The notes beneath the pieces were generated by a model, which ran no database searches, was not told the DNA's origin, and saw nothing but the letters and a program-made list of their open reading frames with translations. A stretch of 64,000 bases of DNA. Source: Mycobacterium sp. 852002-51971_SCH5477799-a. Lineage in GTDB: Bacteria > Actinomycetota > Actinomycetes > Mycobacteriales > Mycobacteriaceae. The translations under genes and the position numbers were made by a program. Positions 62,230 to 64,000 of the stretch are shown here, in pieces. The first letter of the stretch is position 1; every line of letters begins with the position of its first letter. The stretch spans positions 62,001 through 126,000 of the forward strand of contig NZ_LZIF01000118.1 of the NCBI RefSeq assembly GCF_001667145.1, read 5' to 3'.

Positions 62230-62658
62230 TCAGCTGCACCGAGATTGCCCGTTGAGCACGCAATTCGCCGGTGGCGAATAGGCACCGGTCAGCACGCCTC
62301 TCATGCCACCTGTGGCCGAACCGCCGGGCGCGATGGTGCGATTCCAATTCGCGGGGGCGAGCACATAGTGCGTGCCGGATTGGGTGATGGTGCTGTTCCA
62401 GGTGTGCACGACGGATTCTCCCGCCGGCAAGTCGAATTCCAGCCTCCAATCGGTCAGCGGCGCCGCACTGGGGTTGTTGACGATGAAGCGGGCGATGAAA
62501 CCGGTCTGCCACGTGTGTTCCACCGACAACGTCGCCGTGGCCGCGGCCGCATGAGCCACGGGGGTGACGGCGAGCCCGAGGAAGGCAACTGTCACTGCCG
62601 CCACGGTTACGTGAAGCGCTGTGCGCCAGCGCTTCACGCAATTGTTCAGTCCGGACAT
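62230..62658 (-). CDS. exported cellulose-binding (CBM2-like) domain protein (Rv1987-like)
   Basis: The 142-residue protein has a signal peptide (VTVAAVTVAFLGLAVTPVAHA, shown only in part by its core) and a single family-2 carbohydrate-binding module: WQTGFIARFIVNNPSAAPL, TDWRLEFDLPAGESVVHTWN, YVLAPANWNRTIAPGGSATG and a terminal NCVLNG-SRC. Aromatic surface residues fit binding of cellulose or chitin, but there is no catalytic domain. Length and sequence are close to M. tuberculosis Rv1987. That gene sits elsewhere, next to erm(37). Start 62658 was chosen to match that family; TAGTGT lies 8 nt before it. Confidence 0.85.
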   Translation of the reverse strand: MSGLNNCVKRWRTALHVTVAAVTVAFLGLAVTPVAHAAAATATLSVEHTWQTGFIARFIVNNPSAAPLTDWRLEFDLPAGESVVHTWNSTITQSGTHYVLAPANWNRTIAPGGSATGGMRGVLTGAYSPPANCVLNGQSRCS

Positions 62659-62790
62659 AATGGCCAACACTAAAGCCAAACCTGCGATGCCGGCCCGCGC
62701 ATCGCGGCTAAGCTGCAGTACCTTTGCTCAACCGAAACCATCATGAAATTTTGGCGCCGACACGGCCGATCGGCGCCGCCCCCGGCCCGC

Positions 62791-62796
62791 TAACCT
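62791..62796 (+). promoter_or_regulatory. -10 box for leaderless serine-hydrolase gene
   Basis: TAACCT is followed by 6 nt and the GTG at 62803. Confidence 0.5.
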
Positions 62797-62802
62797 GACC
62801 AG

Positions 62803-64000
62803 GTGAATCGCTCGACGCTTGGTGGCAATGCCGCCTCCGTTAGGGAAGTGTGCGACGCCGGCCTGCTCGCCGGTGCGGTGACGGTCGTCTGGCAGCGCGG
62901 AGAACTGCTACAGGTCAACGAAATCGGCTATCGCGACGTGGATGCGGGTCTGCCGATGCAGCGCGACACGCTGTTTCGCATCGCGTCGATGACCAAGCCG
63001 GTGACGGTCGCGACGGTGATGAGCCTGGTCGACGAGGGCAAGCTGACGCTCAAGGATCCGGTCGCCCGCTGGGCGCCGGAGCTGGCCGACGTGCGGGTGC
63101 TCGACGATCCGCACGGCCCGCTGGACCGCACGCACCCGGTGAACCGCACCATCCTGATCGAGGATCTGCTCACCCACACCAGCGGGCTGGCCTATGGCTT
63201 CTCGGTGACCGGGCCGATCTCCAAGGCCTACATGCGGCTGCCCTTCAATCAGGGCCCGGACGCCTGGCTGGCCGAGCTGGCCAAGCTGCCACTGGTGCAT
63301 CAGCCCGGTGACCGCGTCACCTACAGCCACTCCATCGACCTACTCGGCGTCATCGCCGCCCGCATCGAAGACAAGCCGTTCCACGAGGTGCTCGACGAAC
63401 GGATCCTCGGCCCGGTAGGCATGACCGACACCGGGTTCTTCGTCACGCCCCAGGCACGGCGGCGCGCGGCCACCATGTACCGCCTCGACGAACACAGCCG
63501 GCTGCAGCACGGCGTGATGGGACCGCCGCACCTGACCCCGCCGTCGTTCTGCAACGCCGGCGGCGGATTGTGGTCCAGCGCCGACGACTATCTGCGGTTC
63601 GTGCGGATGCTGCTCGGCGGCGGAACGGTCGACGGAGTGCGGGTGCTTTCGGAAGAGTCCGTCCGGCTGATGCGGACCGACCGGCTCACCGACGAACAGA
63701 AGAGGCACAACTTCCTCGGCGCACCGTATTGGGTCGGCCGCGGCTTCGGGCTGAACTTGTCGGTGGTGACCGATCCGGCCAAGAGCACACCGCTGTTCGG
63801 GCCCGGCGGTCGCGGCACGTTCAGCTGGCCCGGCGCCTACGGGACCTGGTGGCAGGCCGACCCCGACGCGGAGCTGATCCTGCTCTACCTGATTCAGAAT
63901 CTGCCGGACCTGACCGTCGACGCCGCCACGGCCGTCGCCGGCAACACGTCGCTGGCCACACTCCGCACGGCGCAACCGAGATTCGTCCGCAACACCTATC
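62803..64000 (+). CDS. beta-lactamase-family serine hydrolase, 3' end outside window (Rv1367c-like)
   Basis: At least 399 codons run from the GTG at 62803 to the window edge without a stop. The class C / esterase EstB-like fold shows the nucleophile motif SMTK at residues 62-65, the second motif YSHS in DRVTYSHSIDLLG, and FGPGGRGTFSWPGAYGT near the C-terminus where penicillin-binding relatives have the third motif. Such proteins are esterases, DD-peptidases or lactamase-like. The true substrate is unknown. No signal peptide is visible, so a cytosolic esterase role is more likely than antibiotic resistance. Confidence 0.88.
   Translation, partial: MNRSTLGGNAASVREVCDAGLLAGAVTVVWQRGELLQVNEIGYRDVDAGLPMQRDTLFRIASMTKPVTVATVMSLVDEGKLTLKDPVARWAPELADVRVLDDPHGPLDRTHPVNRTILIEDLLTHTSGLAYGFSVTGPISKAYMRLPFNQGPDAWLAELAKLPLVHQPGDRVTYSHSIDLLGVIAARIEDKPFHEVLDERILGPVGMTDTGFFVTPQARRRAATMYRLDEHSRLQHGVMGPPHLTPPSFCNAGGGLWSSADDYLRFVRMLLGGGTVDGVRVLSEESVRLMRTDRLTDEQKRHNFLGAPYWVGRGFGLNLSVVTDPAKSTPLFGPGGRGTFSWPGAYGTWWQADPDAELILLYLIQNLPDLTVDAATAVAGNTSLATLRTAQPRFVRNTY

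Overview
This 64 kb window is chromosomal DNA of a Mycobacterium. Gene content and order follow the M. tuberculosis block running from tkt (Rv1449c) to pyrR (Rv1379), read in the opposite orientation, and many proteins look close to their M. tuberculosis counterparts. The window carries genes that M. tuberculosis lacks at these positions: phosphoenolpyruvate carboxylase between secG and a DUF4239 gene, a histone-deacetylase-like hydrolase, and an AbiEi/DUF559 gene. It lacks the PE/PPE/PE_PGRS, VapBC10, CYP132 and Rv1403c genes of the M. tuberculosis locus. A slow-growing non-tuberculous species, perhaps of or near the M. avium complex, fits best, but this is inference from memory of gene order and not from a search.

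Layout. 1-6.2 kb: a translationally coupled pentose-phosphate operon (tkt end, tal, zwf, opcA, pgl), then a small coiled-coil protein and an HDAC-like enzyme. 6.2-13.3 kb (minus): DUF4239 membrane protein, ppc, secG, and the glycolytic operon gap-pgk-tpiA. 13.4-23.1 kb: a DUF3556 membrane protein with a phytoene-dehydrogenase-like flavoprotein, divergent from an acyltransferase / acyl-CoA ligase / esterase operon, then a lower-GC AbiEi/DUF559 gene framed by inverted repeats, and a WS/DGAT acyltransferase. 23.1-28.0 kb (minus): uvrC-rapZ-yvcK-whiA with overlapping ends. 28.0-39.6 kb: riboflavin genes in three transcription units (ribBA-ribH, ribC, ribD), lipoproteins LprH and LprG, the P55 exporter, and fmt-rsmB-rpe-ribD. 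39.6-41.3 kb: a methyltransferase and a convergent MarR regulator whose promoter regions share sequence motifs, separated by a 55-bp tandem repeat. 41.3-47.7 kb: priA, a YhhN membrane protein, lipI, nlhH and a Baeyer-Villiger-type monooxygenase. 47.7-51.8 kb (minus): mihF-gmk-rpoZ-coaBC and metK. 52.5-61.7 kb: a TOBE regulator, then the complete pyrimidine operon pyrR-pyrB-pyrC-(Rv1382-like)-carA-carB-pyrF with a PyrR-binding loop in its leader. 61.9-64 kb: two small exported proteins and the start of a serine beta-lactamase-like hydrolase.

Thirteen genes have a TANNNT-like (or near) -10 box ending 6-7 nt before the start codon, the signature of leaderless transcription in mycobacteria; this was also used to choose between alternative starts. 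Gene identities rest on translated motifs and remembered family members; no database search was run. No tRNA, rRNA, CRISPR array or insertion sequence was seen.
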